DNA of 42,138 bases. It comes from an uncultured bacterium (lineage in GTDB: Bacteria > Cyanobacteriota > Vampirovibrionia > Gastranaerophilales > Gastranaerophilaceae). The stretch lies in assembly GCA_900551965.1 (NCBI GenBank), contig URYF01000007.1:1-42138 (forward strand), in the 5' to 3' direction. The notes below the pieces were generated by a model. The model was given only the letters and a program-made list of their open reading frames with translations. It searched no databases and was not told where the DNA came from. The position numbers and the translations under genes were made by a program. Shown here one piece after another: positions 7,142 through 15,226 of the stretch; within the stretch, counting starts at the first letter, position 1, and each line of letters opens with the position of its first letter.

Positions 7142-7462
7142 ATGAAAAAGATTTTATTTTGGATTTACAAAATAGTATTGGTCGTATTGATAGGTATATG
7201 GCTTGGTAGTTTACCAGTTTTATTATTCTGTCTAGATTATTATAATCCGGTATCTATATTAAATTTGATATTACTAGGCTGTTATTTATCAAACCTTGTA
7301 TCAATATTATATTCTATAAAACTTTGCAATTGGCTGTTGAAGAATATATATAATCCAATATCTATATGTTTAGATAATTATACCCTAAAATACTCAATAT
7401 TATTGCTCCTTTTCCCATTAAATATCTTATTAGTTATATTTTATGGTTTTTGTAAAAAATAG
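7142..7462 (+). CDS. Small multi-pass membrane protein, copy 2
   Basis: This 106-residue protein has about three to four hydrophobic segments, starts MKKILFWIYKIV and ends in a short Lys tail. It belongs to no family I recognise, but its position and upstream sequence match the small membrane protein at 6560. Its last 22 bases overlap the 3' end of the convergent toxin-like gene. Conserved convergent overlap in two copies suggests that the membrane protein and the minus-strand protein are functionally linked, possibly as immunity and effector. Known immunity genes usually follow their toxin on the same strand, so this stays a hypothesis. Confidence 0.55.
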   Translation: MKKILFWIYKIVLVVLIGIWLGSLPVLLFCLDYYNPVSILNLILLGCYLSNLVSILYSIKLCNWLLKNIYNPISICLDNYTLKYSILLLLFPLNILLVIFYGFCKK

Positions 7463-8787
7463 CTTTTCGGTTGAATATATATTACCCAATTTTTCCAAAT
7501 TTGTGGTGGAGTTTTCACTATATTAATAGAATAATATTTTCTGGTTATACCTGCAGTTTGAGTATCTGCAGCAACTCTTACTTTCCAATCTCTATCATTT
7601 GGATCAAAGTCATATACATCTAATACTATTGAACATAATTGCTCATCTTTATCTATGAACATATATGGAATATCAACATGCCCCAAAGATAAAGCTAAGT
7701 TTGGATTATCACCAAGATATATACTTTTGTTTTTTATAATTCCACCATTTAAAAGATATGCTTGGTATTTTTGAAATGTTTTTTTTAATCCTTTTGATAC
7801 TGAAATCTGCTTTGATAAATTACTATCAGCATGATATATCATTCCGACTGAATCATTCATATTAGACTTTTTCAATTTTGTTTTAATAATATCTTGAAAT
7901 TCTTTACTTTGAATATCTGATACACGATAAACCAAAGCCCCATTTCTTTTGATATATTCTTCACTTTCTGTAAAATCAAAAGAGGCTGCTTTCCACATTT
8001 CTTGAGCATCTGGAATGCTACCAAAGATTGGAAGAGTCATTCCTGCGTCTACTGTTTTTCTCTTAAATTCATTAGTAAAAAATGGTATACTTAAAGCTTT
8101 TTGCTCTGCTTTCAAAGGTCTATTAATGTAATTACGTCCAGTTACATCTTTAAAATCACTTTTATAATTTTGCAAATCATCATAAAGCATTTGGTAGTCG
8201 TTGTTGTAGTTTGCATATTTGAATCTTTTTATAAATGCTCCGGTTTTACTGTTATATTCTTTTTGTTTAAGATATTTAGGATAAATTTTAGAATATACTT
8301 TTTGATCTTTTGCATTTACCAGATTATCCAGCAGGGTCTTTTCTACTGATACATTTTGTATGTGATTTTGTTCAATTTTGTCAATTATATTATCTATTTT
8401 TTCAGGTATTTGAGGAGTTTCTGTTGATAAAATATTTATTGCATCATTTACCAATGGAACATTGGCACTTGCTGCATCTTGATCTTCATATAATGTGTCA
8501 TCTTCAGAGTTTGAAATCCCTATATTATAACTTCCATCCGGGTTTTGATAAATATAATTCGGGTTATAAACATTTTCTTCTACACCGCCTTGAAGCAGCA
8601 TGGAAGCCGGGTCAAAACTACTATCATTATACAATTCCGGATTATGCAAATAGTCTTGCGCCCCGGCATTGTATGATTCCTTTTCTCCGAAGCCGCCTGA
8701 ATTTGGCGCACTCCTATAGTATTCGCTTACATCTGTACCATCTTTTCTTGTGTAACCGTTTACATGAACTAATTCGTTATTTGTCAT
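7441..8787 (-). CDS. Toxin-like modular protein, unknown
   Basis: This 448-residue protein has no signal peptide. The N-terminus has 'VNGYTRKDGTDVSEYYRSAPN', a short module ('GYxRxDGTxV..Y.RS.P') that recurs at the start of diverse bacterial proteins. An acidic, low-complexity linker (about 30-150) and a Lys/Tyr-rich helical region follow. The C-terminal part (about 290-448) looks globular ('YLGDNPNLALSLGHVDIPYMF', 'DRDWKV', 'RKYYSINIVKTP'). Only this C-terminal part survives in the decayed copy at 6882. A common N-terminus, a linker and a swappable C-terminal domain are the build of polymorphic toxins or effectors, but I see no catalytic motif I can name. The start is supported by GAAAGGAA and by a consensus promoter about 90 bases upstream. 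Confidence 0.65.
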   Translation of the reverse strand: MTNNELVHVNGYTRKDGTDVSEYYRSAPNSGGFGEKESYNAGAQDYLHNPELYNDSSFDPASMLLQGGVEENVYNPNYIYQNPDGSYNIGISNSEDDTLYEDQDAASANVPLVNDAINILSTETPQIPEKIDNIIDKIEQNHIQNVSVEKTLLDNLVNAKDQKVYSKIYPKYLKQKEYNSKTGAFIKRFKYANYNNDYQMLYDDLQNYKSDFKDVTGRNYINRPLKAEQKALSIPFFTNEFKRKTVDAGMTLPIFGSIPDAQEMWKAASFDFTESEEYIKRNGALVYRVSDIQSKEFQDIIKTKLKKSNMNDSVGMIYHADSNLSKQISVSKGLKKTFQKYQAYLLNGGIIKNKSIYLGDNPNLALSLGHVDIPYMFIDKDEQLCSIVLDVYDFDPNDRDWKVRVAADTQTAGITRKYYSINIVKTPPQIWKNWVIYIQPKSYFLQKP

Positions 8788-8874
8788 AAAAATTTCCTTT
8801 CAAAAAATCTTGCAGCTCGTATAGCAAATTTTTGAAAAGGTAAATTACACAAAAGGACTATTATATCTGTAGTA

Positions 8875-8904
8875 ATTATAGCATTCGGTTCCGGGGGTTG
8901 TCAA
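8875..8904 (-). promoter_or_regulatory. Consensus sigma-70 promoter for the toxin-like gene
   Basis: Reading leftward, TTGACA (8904-8899) and TATAAT (8880-8875) are both perfect consensus and are separated by 18 bp. The start codon at 8787 lies about 85 bases further on, leaving a sizeable leader. This is the strongest promoter match I see in the window. Confidence 0.8.
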
Positions 8905-8935
8905 GTTTTTATATAAAAAATAGCCACTTGAGGGA

Positions 8936-9589
8936 TTATGACAAGTATTTCAAGAAATTTCTTGCCGCATATTCAGGAATTCTTGCATATATAATTGAAT
9001 CAGTCAAAGCAATTTTATTAACTCCTGCGGCTGTTAATTCGCTTATATTGTCTAAAGTTATTTCACCCGTGATAAATGAGGGGATATCAACATTTTCATT
9101 AACCCATCTGACAGCACTCATATCTATAGACTCAGATATTTTAGAAGGTGTTGTATATACAGGACCTAGGGTAATATAATCTGCGCCACTGTTGACAGCA
9201 CTGATAACTTGATCCGGGTTTTGGGTTGTTTTTCCGATAATAGCATTCGCACCAACAATTTCTCTTGCATCAGCTATACTTATATCATTTTGCCCGAGAT
9301 GAACTCCATCAGCTTCAACAATATGCGCTATATCCGGCCGATCATTTACTATAAATGTTGCTCCGTATTCATCACAAAGAGTTCTTATTTTATGCCCAAT
9401 TTCTACTATGACATTATCCGGAATGGATTTTTCTCTCAAACACACAATATCAACCCCACCTTGAAGTGATGACGCTATCGCATCTAAAAAATCATCTTTT
9501 GAAATAAATTTATCAGAACTTGTAATAAGATAAAGCTTTTTCTTTTCAAGTTTAAGCAGATTAAATTGTTCTTTGAGTTTGTCCCACAT
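8936..9589 (-). CDS. thiE: Thiamine-phosphate synthase
   Basis: ThiE joins the hydroxymethylpyrimidine diphosphate and thiazole phosphate moieties to make thiamine phosphate. This 217-residue TIM-barrel protein has 'GGVDIVCLREK' (family QLReK), 'FIVNDRPDIA', 'DGVHLGQNDI', 'IGKTTQNP' and 'YITLGPVYTTPSK', all in the expected order. About 25 N-terminal residues precede the barrel. One deviation: the usual 'aiGGI' phosphate-binding strand reads 'FITGEI' here. The gene stands alone; no other thi genes are in view. It is divergent from the yceD-fab cluster. Confidence 0.88.
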   Translation of the reverse strand: MWDKLKEQFNLLKLEKKKLYLITSSDKFISKDDFLDAIASSLQGGVDIVCLREKSIPDNVIVEIGHKIRTLCDEYGATFIVNDRPDIAHIVEADGVHLGQNDISIADAREIVGANAIIGKTTQNPDQVISAVNSGADYITLGPVYTTPSKISESIDMSAVRWVNENVDIPSFITGEITLDNISELTAAGVNKIALTDSIIYARIPEYAARNFLKYLS

Positions 9590-9669
9590 AAATAAGCTCC
9601 TTAATTACACAAATTATACCACGAAAGGTGCATATCGAAAAGCTTTGCTGATAATTATACCGAAAATGG

Positions 9670-9698
9670 TTGATTTTCATGTATTTTTCCGTTAAAAT
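9670..9698 (+). promoter_or_regulatory. Promoter of the yceD-fab cluster
   Basis: TTGATT (9670-9675) and TAAAAT (9693-9698) are spaced exactly 17 bp apart, 25 bases before the start of the first gene in the run. Confidence 0.65.
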
Positions 9699-9722
9699 AC
9701 ATATACGAAAAAGGAGATAATT

Positions 9723-9986
9723 ATGGCTCAACAATTTAATCCTCAAGGAATGAATGCGCAAAATATTAAAAAACGCTACGCAGTTTTAGTATTTATTAAA
9801 GGTTCAACAGCACCGCTTGTGTTGTATGTTAAAGAAGCTCAGGCTCTTTATCAGGAACTTGTTGAAAGAATGCAGTCTCCAAACACAGTTATAATTGAGA
9901 AAGATACAGAAGGACCATTGAAAAAAGTCTGTTTTGCTTCCAACCAAATTGCAGCCCTTGCAATCCAGGAAGAACAGTATATGTAA
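9723..9986 (+). CDS. Small conserved-looking protein at the head of the fab cluster
   Basis: This 87-residue protein has a Gln/Asn-rich start followed by a compact alpha/beta-looking body ('RYAVLVFIKGSTAPLVLYV', a helix 'AQALYQELVERM', then two short strands). I do not recognise the family. AAAAGGAG lies 6 bases before the ATG. It is first in a rightward run, with yceD starting 11 bases after its stop, so co-transcription with lipid and ribosome genes is likely. There are no catalytic motifs or cysteine clusters. Confidence 0.7.
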   Translation: MAQQFNPQGMNAQNIKKRYAVLVFIKGSTAPLVLYVKEAQALYQELVERMQSPNTVIIEKDTEGPLKKVCFASNQIAALAIQEEQYM

Positions 9987-9997
9987 AATTTAAGATT

Positions 9998-10501
9998 ATG
10001 GAAAAGATTTTATTAATTGAAGATTTAGAAAATGCCGAAAATAAAACACTATATTGCACTTTTGATGAGCAAATCGAAGGTATAGATTGTGTTACTCCTA
10101 TCCATGCGGATTTATGTGCAAAATCTCTTGGTGAATTTATAGAGATTTCTGGTCACGTCACAGGAAAGGTTAATCTTGAATGTGATTTATGCCTTGACAA
10201 ATTTGAACATGATCTGGATTTTGACTTTGATGAATTGTATTCAAAAGGTTCGTTACTTGGTGAATATACAGAATCCGGACAGGAATTTGAACTCAAAGAC
10301 GGTCAATTTGTAACAGATTTAAACGGCGAAAAAGAGATTGATATTTATGACTTATTGTATCAATCTGTAATATTAAACCTTCCAAATAAAAAAGTTTGTG
10401 GTATTAATTGTAAAGGAAGGGAATTTCTTGCAAAAGAAAATACCACTGATCCAAGACTGGATGTCTTTAAAAATATCCAAATTAACCCAACAAACAGTTA
10501 G
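9998..10501 (+). CDS. yceD: DUF177/YceD family protein
   Basis: This 167-residue DUF177 protein has the family's central zinc-like pair 'LECDLCLDKFEHDLDFDFDELY' and a C-terminal 'CGINCKG' motif, giving CxxC plus CxxxC. YceD homologues are linked to 23S rRNA accumulation or large-subunit assembly in bacteria and plants, and sit directly before rpmF in most genomes, as here. The C-terminal 'DPRLDVFKNI' also fits the family ending. The ribosome-binding site is weak, which suggests translation coupled to the gene 11 bases upstream. Confidence 0.85.
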   Translation: MEKILLIEDLENAENKTLYCTFDEQIEGIDCVTPIHADLCAKSLGEFIEISGHVTGKVNLECDLCLDKFEHDLDFDFDELYSKGSLLGEYTESGQEFELKDGQFVTDLNGEKEIDIYDLLYQSVILNLPNKKVCGINCKGREFLAKENTTDPRLDVFKNIQINPTNS

Positions 10502-10533
10502 TAAGTACAAGAAAATAAAAAAGGAAAGACAAA

Positions 10534-10842
10534 ATGGCAGTACCTAAGAAAAGAACAGGGCATTCGGCTCAAGGCAGCAGAAGAGCTAATTGGAAAGCTA
10601 CAAAGCCTGAAACAACAAAATGTCCTAACTGTGGCGAAACAGTTTTAACACATACAGTATGTACAGCATGCGGCACTTACAAAGGCCAACCTGTAAGATT
10701 AGCAGACAAAGCAGCAGCGGCTGCAACAGCTCCTGCTAAGAAAACTGCTAAAAAGGCAGCTAAAAAAGAAGCTCCAAAAGCAGAAGAAGTAAAAGAAGAA
10801 GTTAAAGCTGAAGAAACTTCAGAAGAAAAAACAGAAGAATAA
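10534..10842 (+). CDS. rpmF: Ribosomal protein bL32 with a long charged tail
   Basis: The first 55 or so residues are a normal bL32: 'MAVPKKRTGHSAQGSRRA', then a zinc ribbon CPNCG...CTACG. The usual length is about 55-62 residues, but this one is 102. The extra C-terminal 45 residues are low-complexity: an Ala/Lys stretch followed by an acidic Glu/Lys stretch ending EEKTEE. The tail is in frame and ends at a clean stop before an attenuator-like hairpin. The yceD-rpmF-plsX order is the widespread arrangement coupling ribosome and lipid synthesis. The tail is probably disordered and solvent-exposed. Confidence 0.93.
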   Translation: MAVPKKRTGHSAQGSRRANWKATKPETTKCPNCGETVLTHTVCTACGTYKGQPVRLADKAAAAATAPAKKTAKKAAKKEAPKAEEVKEEVKAEETSEEKTEE

Positions 10843-10856
10843 TTAAATGTAAAAAT

Positions 10857-10890
10857 CAAAAGCGGCAATTAAATTTACCGCTTTTGGTTT
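10857..10890 (+). terminator. Hairpin between rpmF and plsX (attenuator-like)
   Basis: CAAAAGCGG (10857-10865) pairs with CCGCTTTTG (10878-10886), followed by GTTTTC. The weak U-tract suggests partial termination, giving more rpmF than plsX message. Confidence 0.5.
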
Positions 10891-10917
10891 TCAACCAAAC
10901 TTTGGAGAGAGAAGGAT

Positions 10918-11982
10918 ATGGCAAGAATAGCAATAGATGCAATGGGCGGAGATTACGCACCTCAAGCAATAGTTGAAGGTGCATTATGGGCGGCACAAGA
11001 ATATGGTGTCGGTCTTGAGCTTGTTGGTAGAGAAGATGAGATTCAGGCCGAGCTTGACAGAATTAAATCTGCCGGCTGTATATATTCTGATTGCGGCACA
11101 AAAGGTCATAAAAGAAGAATTAAAATCGATCTTGACAAGATTGACTATACAATTACACACGCATCTGAAGTTATTGGAATGGGTGAAGCTGTAGGACAGT
11201 CTATTCGTAAGAAAAAAGACTCATCAATTGTAGCATCCGTAAGAGCTGTTGCAGAAGGCAGATGTGAAGCTGTTGTCTCAGCAGGTTCAACGGGCGCAGC
11301 AATGGCTGCAAGCTTGTTTGGTTTAGGCAGAATTCATGGTGTTTCAAGACCTGCAATTGCAGTTACCTTGCCTACAATGAAAAAACCCGTTGTATTAATC
11401 GATGGCGGAGCAAATAGTGATTGTACCCCTGAAATGCTTGCACAGTTTGCCGAAATGGGTTTGGTCTATGCAAAAGATGTCGTTGGAATTGAAAGCCCTA
11501 AAGTGGGTATTTTAAGTATCGGAGAAGAAGAAGGTAAAGGTAATGCACTTGTTAAAGAAACATATCCTTTATTAAAAGAAATGCACGAACAAGGCAGAAT
11601 TGATTTTTCCGGTAATATTGAAGGTAAAGAATTATTTATAAATAAATGTGATGTTGTAGTATGTGACGGATTTGCTGGTAATATTGCATTAAAAGTTACA
11701 GAAGGCACAGCATCAATGCTTTTGAAAATGATATCAGTAGAATTTAAATCTGATTTGTTAGGCTGCATTATCGGTTTGTTAGCAAAACCGTTTTTAAGAA
11801 GAATTTTAAAAAGAACTAATTGGGAAGATTTTGGCGGTATGCTATTATTAGGAGTAAAAGGTATTTCTGTTATTGCACACGGGCGCAGTTCATCTTATGC
11901 TATGAAAAATGCGGTAAAAGCAGCGGTTCGAGTGCTTAACAAGGATATAAACTCTAAAATTGCAGAAAATATAAACAGATAG
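10918..11982 (+). CDS. plsX: Phosphate acyltransferase PlsX
   Basis: PlsX converts acyl-ACP and phosphate to acyl-phosphate for the PlsY pathway of phosphatidic acid synthesis. This 354-residue protein opens with 'IAIDAMGGDYAP' and contains 'SIVASVRAVAEG', 'SAGSTGAAMAASLFGLGRI', 'LIDGGANSDCTPEMLAQFA', 'VGILSIGEEEGKGN', 'CDGFAGNIALKVTEG' and 'GGMLLLGVKGISVIAHG', the complete family series. The start has GGAGAGAGAAGG upstream. fabH begins 9 bases after the stop. Confidence 0.95.
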   Translation: MARIAIDAMGGDYAPQAIVEGALWAAQEYGVGLELVGREDEIQAELDRIKSAGCIYSDCGTKGHKRRIKIDLDKIDYTITHASEVIGMGEAVGQSIRKKKDSSIVASVRAVAEGRCEAVVSAGSTGAAMAASLFGLGRIHGVSRPAIAVTLPTMKKPVVLIDGGANSDCTPEMLAQFAEMGLVYAKDVVGIESPKVGILSIGEEEGKGNALVKETYPLLKEMHEQGRIDFSGNIEGKELFINKCDVVVCDGFAGNIALKVTEGTASMLLKMISVEFKSDLLGCIIGLLAKPFLRRILKRTNWEDFGGMLLLGVKGISVIAHGRSSSYAMKNAVKAAVRVLNKDINSKIAENINR

Positions 11983-11991
11983 GAAAATATT

Positions 11992-13002
11992 ATGTCAAAA
12001 AATGTTAAACCATTAAGAATTGCAGGTGTAGGATACAGTGTACCTAAAACTGTATTAACAAACGACGATTTAACAAAATTGTATGAAACCTCTGATGAAT
12101 GGATTTATACCAGAACAGGTATTAAAGAAAGAAGAGTAGTTTCAGGAAATGAAAGTGCTATAGATTTAGGTATAGAAGCTTCAAAACAAGCTATTAAAAA
12201 ATCAGGGTTTAAACCTGAAGAGATAGATTGTGTAATAGCCGCAGCTTCCGCACCTCCTCAATTATATCCGGCATTAGCTTGTAATATTCAAGCAGGACTT
12301 GGCATTCCGGAATTTGTGCCATCATTTGATTTAACAGCAGCATGTACTGGATTGATTTATGCTCTGCAAGTTGCAAGAGGTTTAATCGGTTCAGGACTAT
12401 ATAAAAAGATTTTACTTGTTGCAGCTGACAACAATTCCCGCCTTGTAGATTGGGAAGACCGCGGAACATCTATTCTATTTGGTGACGGCGCCGGAGCTTT
12501 TGTTGTAACCGAAGCCGAAGACGGTATTGACGACGTTTTATCACTTGATGTTAGAGCTGACGGTACAATCGGACAGTATATTTACATGAATATGCCAGGT
12601 AAAAATTGCCCGCTTGTAGAACCATGCGATCCGGTTGATTCTCATATCCACATGGCAGGACGTGACGTTTACAAATTTGTTGTAACAACTTTGCCTAAAT
12701 ATGTCGATAAATGTATTGATGAAGCCGGTATGAAAGCTGAAGATATTGATTATCTAATTCCTCACCAGGCAAATCAAAGAATTATTGAAGCTTTGCAGCA
12801 AAGACTTGATTACTCTGATGAAAAAGTTATTTCCAATATCAAATATTACGGAAACACATCAGCGGCTTCAATTCCTATCGCACTTGTTGAAGGAGTTGAA
12901 AAAGGTAAAATTAAACTTGGTTCAACAGCTATTTTATGCGGATTTGGAGCAGGTATGACATGGGGTGCTGCAGTTGTAAGACTTCGTGAAGGCATTTGCT
13001 AG
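11992..13002 (+). CDS. fabH: Beta-ketoacyl-ACP synthase III
   Basis: FabH starts fatty acid synthesis by condensing an acyl-CoA with malonyl-ACP. The 336-residue protein has the full catalytic triad: Cys118 in 'DLTAACTGLIYAL', His258 in 'LIPHQANQRI' and Asn288 in 'YYGNTSAASIPIAL'. It also has the N-terminal 'TSDEWIYTRTGIKERR' motif and a C-terminal 'GFGAGMTWGAAVVR'. It is co-directional with plsX and fabD, the usual neighbours. Confidence 0.95.
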   Translation: MSKNVKPLRIAGVGYSVPKTVLTNDDLTKLYETSDEWIYTRTGIKERRVVSGNESAIDLGIEASKQAIKKSGFKPEEIDCVIAAASAPPQLYPALACNIQAGLGIPEFVPSFDLTAACTGLIYALQVARGLIGSGLYKKILLVAADNNSRLVDWEDRGTSILFGDGAGAFVVTEAEDGIDDVLSLDVRADGTIGQYIYMNMPGKNCPLVEPCDPVDSHIHMAGRDVYKFVVTTLPKYVDKCIDEAGMKAEDIDYLIPHQANQRIIEALQQRLDYSDEKVISNIKYYGNTSAASIPIALVEGVEKGKIKLGSTAILCGFGAGMTWGAAVVRLREGIC

Positions 13003-13054
13003 AATCTTTATCAGAATGTGAGTTACAAAATTTTAATTTAATAGGAGTAAAGGT

Positions 13055-14002
13055 ATGACAAAAAAGGTTGCTTTTTTATTTCCGGGACAAGGTTCTCAAG
13101 CTGTTGGCATGGGAAAAGATTTATATGAAAACTTTGAAGCTGCAAAAAATGTTTTTGATACGGCAGATAAAGTTTTAGGTAAAAGTATTACAACAATGTG
13201 TTTTGAAGGTCCTGATGAAGACTTGAAACAAACAGTTAATACTCAGCCATCAATAGTTACAATGTCTATTGCAGCATTAGAAGCTTTCAAATCACAATTG
13301 GGTCTTGAACCTTGCTGTACAGCAGGTCACAGTTTAGGTGAATATTGTGCAATGTATGCATCAGGTGTTATGGATTTAAAAACAACATTAAAAGCAATCC
13401 AAAAAAGAGCTGATTTGATGGGTGCAACAAAAGGCGGCGCTATGGCTGCTATTTTGAATGCTCCGGAAGGCAGTCTTGAAAAAGCTCTTGAAGAAGCATC
13501 AAGTGTTGGTTATGTTGATGTAGCAAATTATAATTCACCTGCTCAAGTCGTTATTACAGGTGACGAGGCAGCTGTAGCTAAAGCCGGAGAATTATTATCA
13601 GCAGCAGGCGCAAGAAGAGTCGTTCCTCTTGCTGTTTCAGGAGCTTTTCACTCTAAATTTATGGAAAATGCAGGTCACGAATTTGCGAATTTTGTTTCTG
13701 AACTTGATTTAAATAATGCACAAGTTCCGGTATTTACAAATGTTGATGCCGATGCAACATTTTTAAACACAGAATTTAAAAATAAAATGCCTCGTCAAAT
13801 TTATTCATCTGTTCACTGGACACAAACAATTCAAAAAATGATAGCAGAAGATGTTGATACATTTATCGAAATCGGACCGGGTAAAGTTCTAGCAGGATTA
13901 AATAAAAAAATTGACCCAACAGTAAAAACATATAATATATACGACAAAGAATCTTTAGAAAGTACTATTTCTGCTTTAAAAGAAGAAATGGCGATTGCTT
14001 AA
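13055..14002 (+). CDS. fabD: Malonyl-CoA:ACP transacylase
   Basis: FabD moves malonyl from CoA to ACP. The 315-residue protein starts with 'VAFLFPGQGSQAVGMG', has the nucleophile Ser93 in 'GHSLGEY', the catalytic His199 in 'SGAFHSKFM', and an 'IEIGPGKVLAGL' C-terminal motif. GGAGTAAAGG precedes the ATG. It lies 52 bases after fabH and 23 before fabG. Confidence 0.95.
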   Translation: MTKKVAFLFPGQGSQAVGMGKDLYENFEAAKNVFDTADKVLGKSITTMCFEGPDEDLKQTVNTQPSIVTMSIAALEAFKSQLGLEPCCTAGHSLGEYCAMYASGVMDLKTTLKAIQKRADLMGATKGGAMAAILNAPEGSLEKALEEASSVGYVDVANYNSPAQVVITGDEAAVAKAGELLSAAGARRVVPLAVSGAFHSKFMENAGHEFANFVSELDLNNAQVPVFTNVDADATFLNTEFKNKMPRQIYSSVHWTQTIQKMIAEDVDTFIEIGPGKVLAGLNKKIDPTVKTYNIYDKESLESTISALKEEMAIA

Positions 14003-14025
14003 TAGACAAACAATAAGGAGAAATT

Positions 14026-14757
14026 ATGACAGATAAGAAAGTCGCATTAGTAACAGGCGCCTCTCGCGGAATCGGCAAGGCATGTGCAATAGAACTTGCA
14101 AAAGCAGGCTGCGATGTTGTTATTAACTATGCAGGCAATGTTGATGCCGCAAATCAAACCGTTGAAGAATTAAAAGCTTTAGGTTCAAATTCAGAAGCTT
14201 ATAAATTTGATGTTTCAAATCAATCTGAAGTTGATGAAAATATTGCTAAAATCGTTGAAAAATACGGCAGAATTGATGTTTTATTGAACAATGCAGGTAT
14301 TACCCGCGATGATTTATTCATAAGAATGGGAGAAGATAAATGGAATGCTGTTATTAACACAAATTTAAGCAGTGCGTTTTATGTTTCAAAACCGGTTGTA
14401 AAACTTATGATGAAACAAAGATCAGGTGCTATTGTTAACACAACATCAGTAGTAGGTTTATACGGCAACCCGGGTCAGGCAAACTATTCAGCAGCAAAAG
14501 CAGGATTGGTTGGTTTTACAAAATCTTTAGCAAAAGAATTAGGTTCACGCGGTATCAGAGTTAATGCTGTTGCCCCTGGTTTTATTGCAACAGATATGAC
14601 AAAAGACCTTGGCAATGTTGATGAATACATGAAAATGATTCCGCTAAAAAGAATGGGCGAAGCTGAAGATATAGCTAAAGCTGTTAAATTTTTAGCTCTT
14701 GATGCTGATTATATAACAGGTCAGGTTCTTCAAATTGACGGCGGTTTAATTATATAG
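14026..14757 (+). CDS. fabG: 3-oxoacyl-ACP reductase
   Basis: FabG is the NADPH-dependent first reductase of fatty acid elongation. This 243-residue short-chain dehydrogenase has the cofactor motif TGASRGIG (10-17), NNAG (88-91) and the catalytic residues N113, S141, Y154 and K158. The 'VNAVAPGFIATDMT' segment and C-terminal 'ITGQVLQIDGG' are typical of FabG. A GGAG site sits 6 bases upstream of the ATG. Confidence 0.95.
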   Translation: MTDKKVALVTGASRGIGKACAIELAKAGCDVVINYAGNVDAANQTVEELKALGSNSEAYKFDVSNQSEVDENIAKIVEKYGRIDVLLNNAGITRDDLFIRMGEDKWNAVINTNLSSAFYVSKPVVKLMMKQRSGAIVNTTSVVGLYGNPGQANYSAAKAGLVGFTKSLAKELGSRGIRVNAVAPGFIATDMTKDLGNVDEYMKMIPLKRMGEAEDIAKAVKFLALDADYITGQVLQIDGGLII

Positions 14758-14793
14758 TAAAGATTATTTACAAAAATATTGATAAATTGTAAA

Positions 14794-14837
14794 TTTCTTG
14801 CAAAAAAATATTCAACAAGTTATAATGTTGCAAGAAA
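14794..14837 (+). promoter_or_regulatory. acpP promoter inside a perfect inverted repeat
   Basis: TTGCAA (14798-14803) and TATAAT (14821-14826) are 17 bp apart. TTTCTTGCAA (14794-14803) and TTGCAAGAAA (14828-14837) are exact 10-bp reverse complements. The left arm covers the -35 box, and the right arm covers the region just after the -10 box, including the expected transcription start. This gives acpP its own promoter inside the cluster, and the arms look like an operator. The regulator is not identifiable from here. Confidence 0.65.
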
Positions 14838-14876
14838 AGTATTTAGTAATACACAAATAATAAGAGGAAAACAAAG

Positions 14877-15113
14877 ATGAGTACATTAGAAACAGTAAAA
14901 AAAGTTGTAGTAGATCAATTGAGTGTTGATGAAAAATTAGTTACACCTGAAGCTCGTTTTACAGATGATTTAGGCGCTGATTCATTAGACACAGTTGAAT
15001 TAGTTATGGCTTTAGAAGAAGAATTCAAATGCGAAATCCCTGATGAAGACGCAGAAAAAATTCAAACAGTTCAAGATGCAGTTTCTTACATTGACAGCAA
15101 ATTAGGTAAGTAA
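14877..15113 (+). CDS. acpP: Acyl carrier protein
   Basis: This 78-residue acidic ACP carries Ser36 in 'LGADSLDTVEL', the site for the 4'-phosphopantetheine arm on which acyl chains grow. Length and helix layout are standard. AGAGGAAAA precedes the ATG. Its own promoter 40-80 bases upstream would allow the high expression that ACP needs relative to the enzymes. Confidence 0.97.
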   Translation: MSTLETVKKVVVDQLSVDEKLVTPEARFTDDLGADSLDTVELVMALEEEFKCEIPDEDAEKIQTVQDAVSYIDSKLGK

Positions 15114-15160
15114 TTGTCTCACTAATTGAATTTTGAATTATTCAAACTGGATTTTATATT

Positions 15161-15200
15161 TGCGAGAGTGGGATTTTGTGATTTCATTCTCGCATTATTT
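15161..15200 (+). terminator. Hairpin between acpP and fabF
   Basis: TGCGAGAGTG (15161-15170) pairs with CATTCTCGCA (15185-15194), with one G-T wobble, and is followed by TTATTTATT. It is probably a partial terminator that limits fabF relative to acpP. Confidence 0.55.
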
Positions 15201-15226
15201 ATTATTAAAGGAAAAAGGGATATCTC

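Noticed and set aside
8310..8789. Plus-strand 159-residue frame inside the toxin-like gene
   Set aside because: It is a His/Leu-rich shadow frame on the opposite strand of a gene that has its own promoter and ribosome-binding site.
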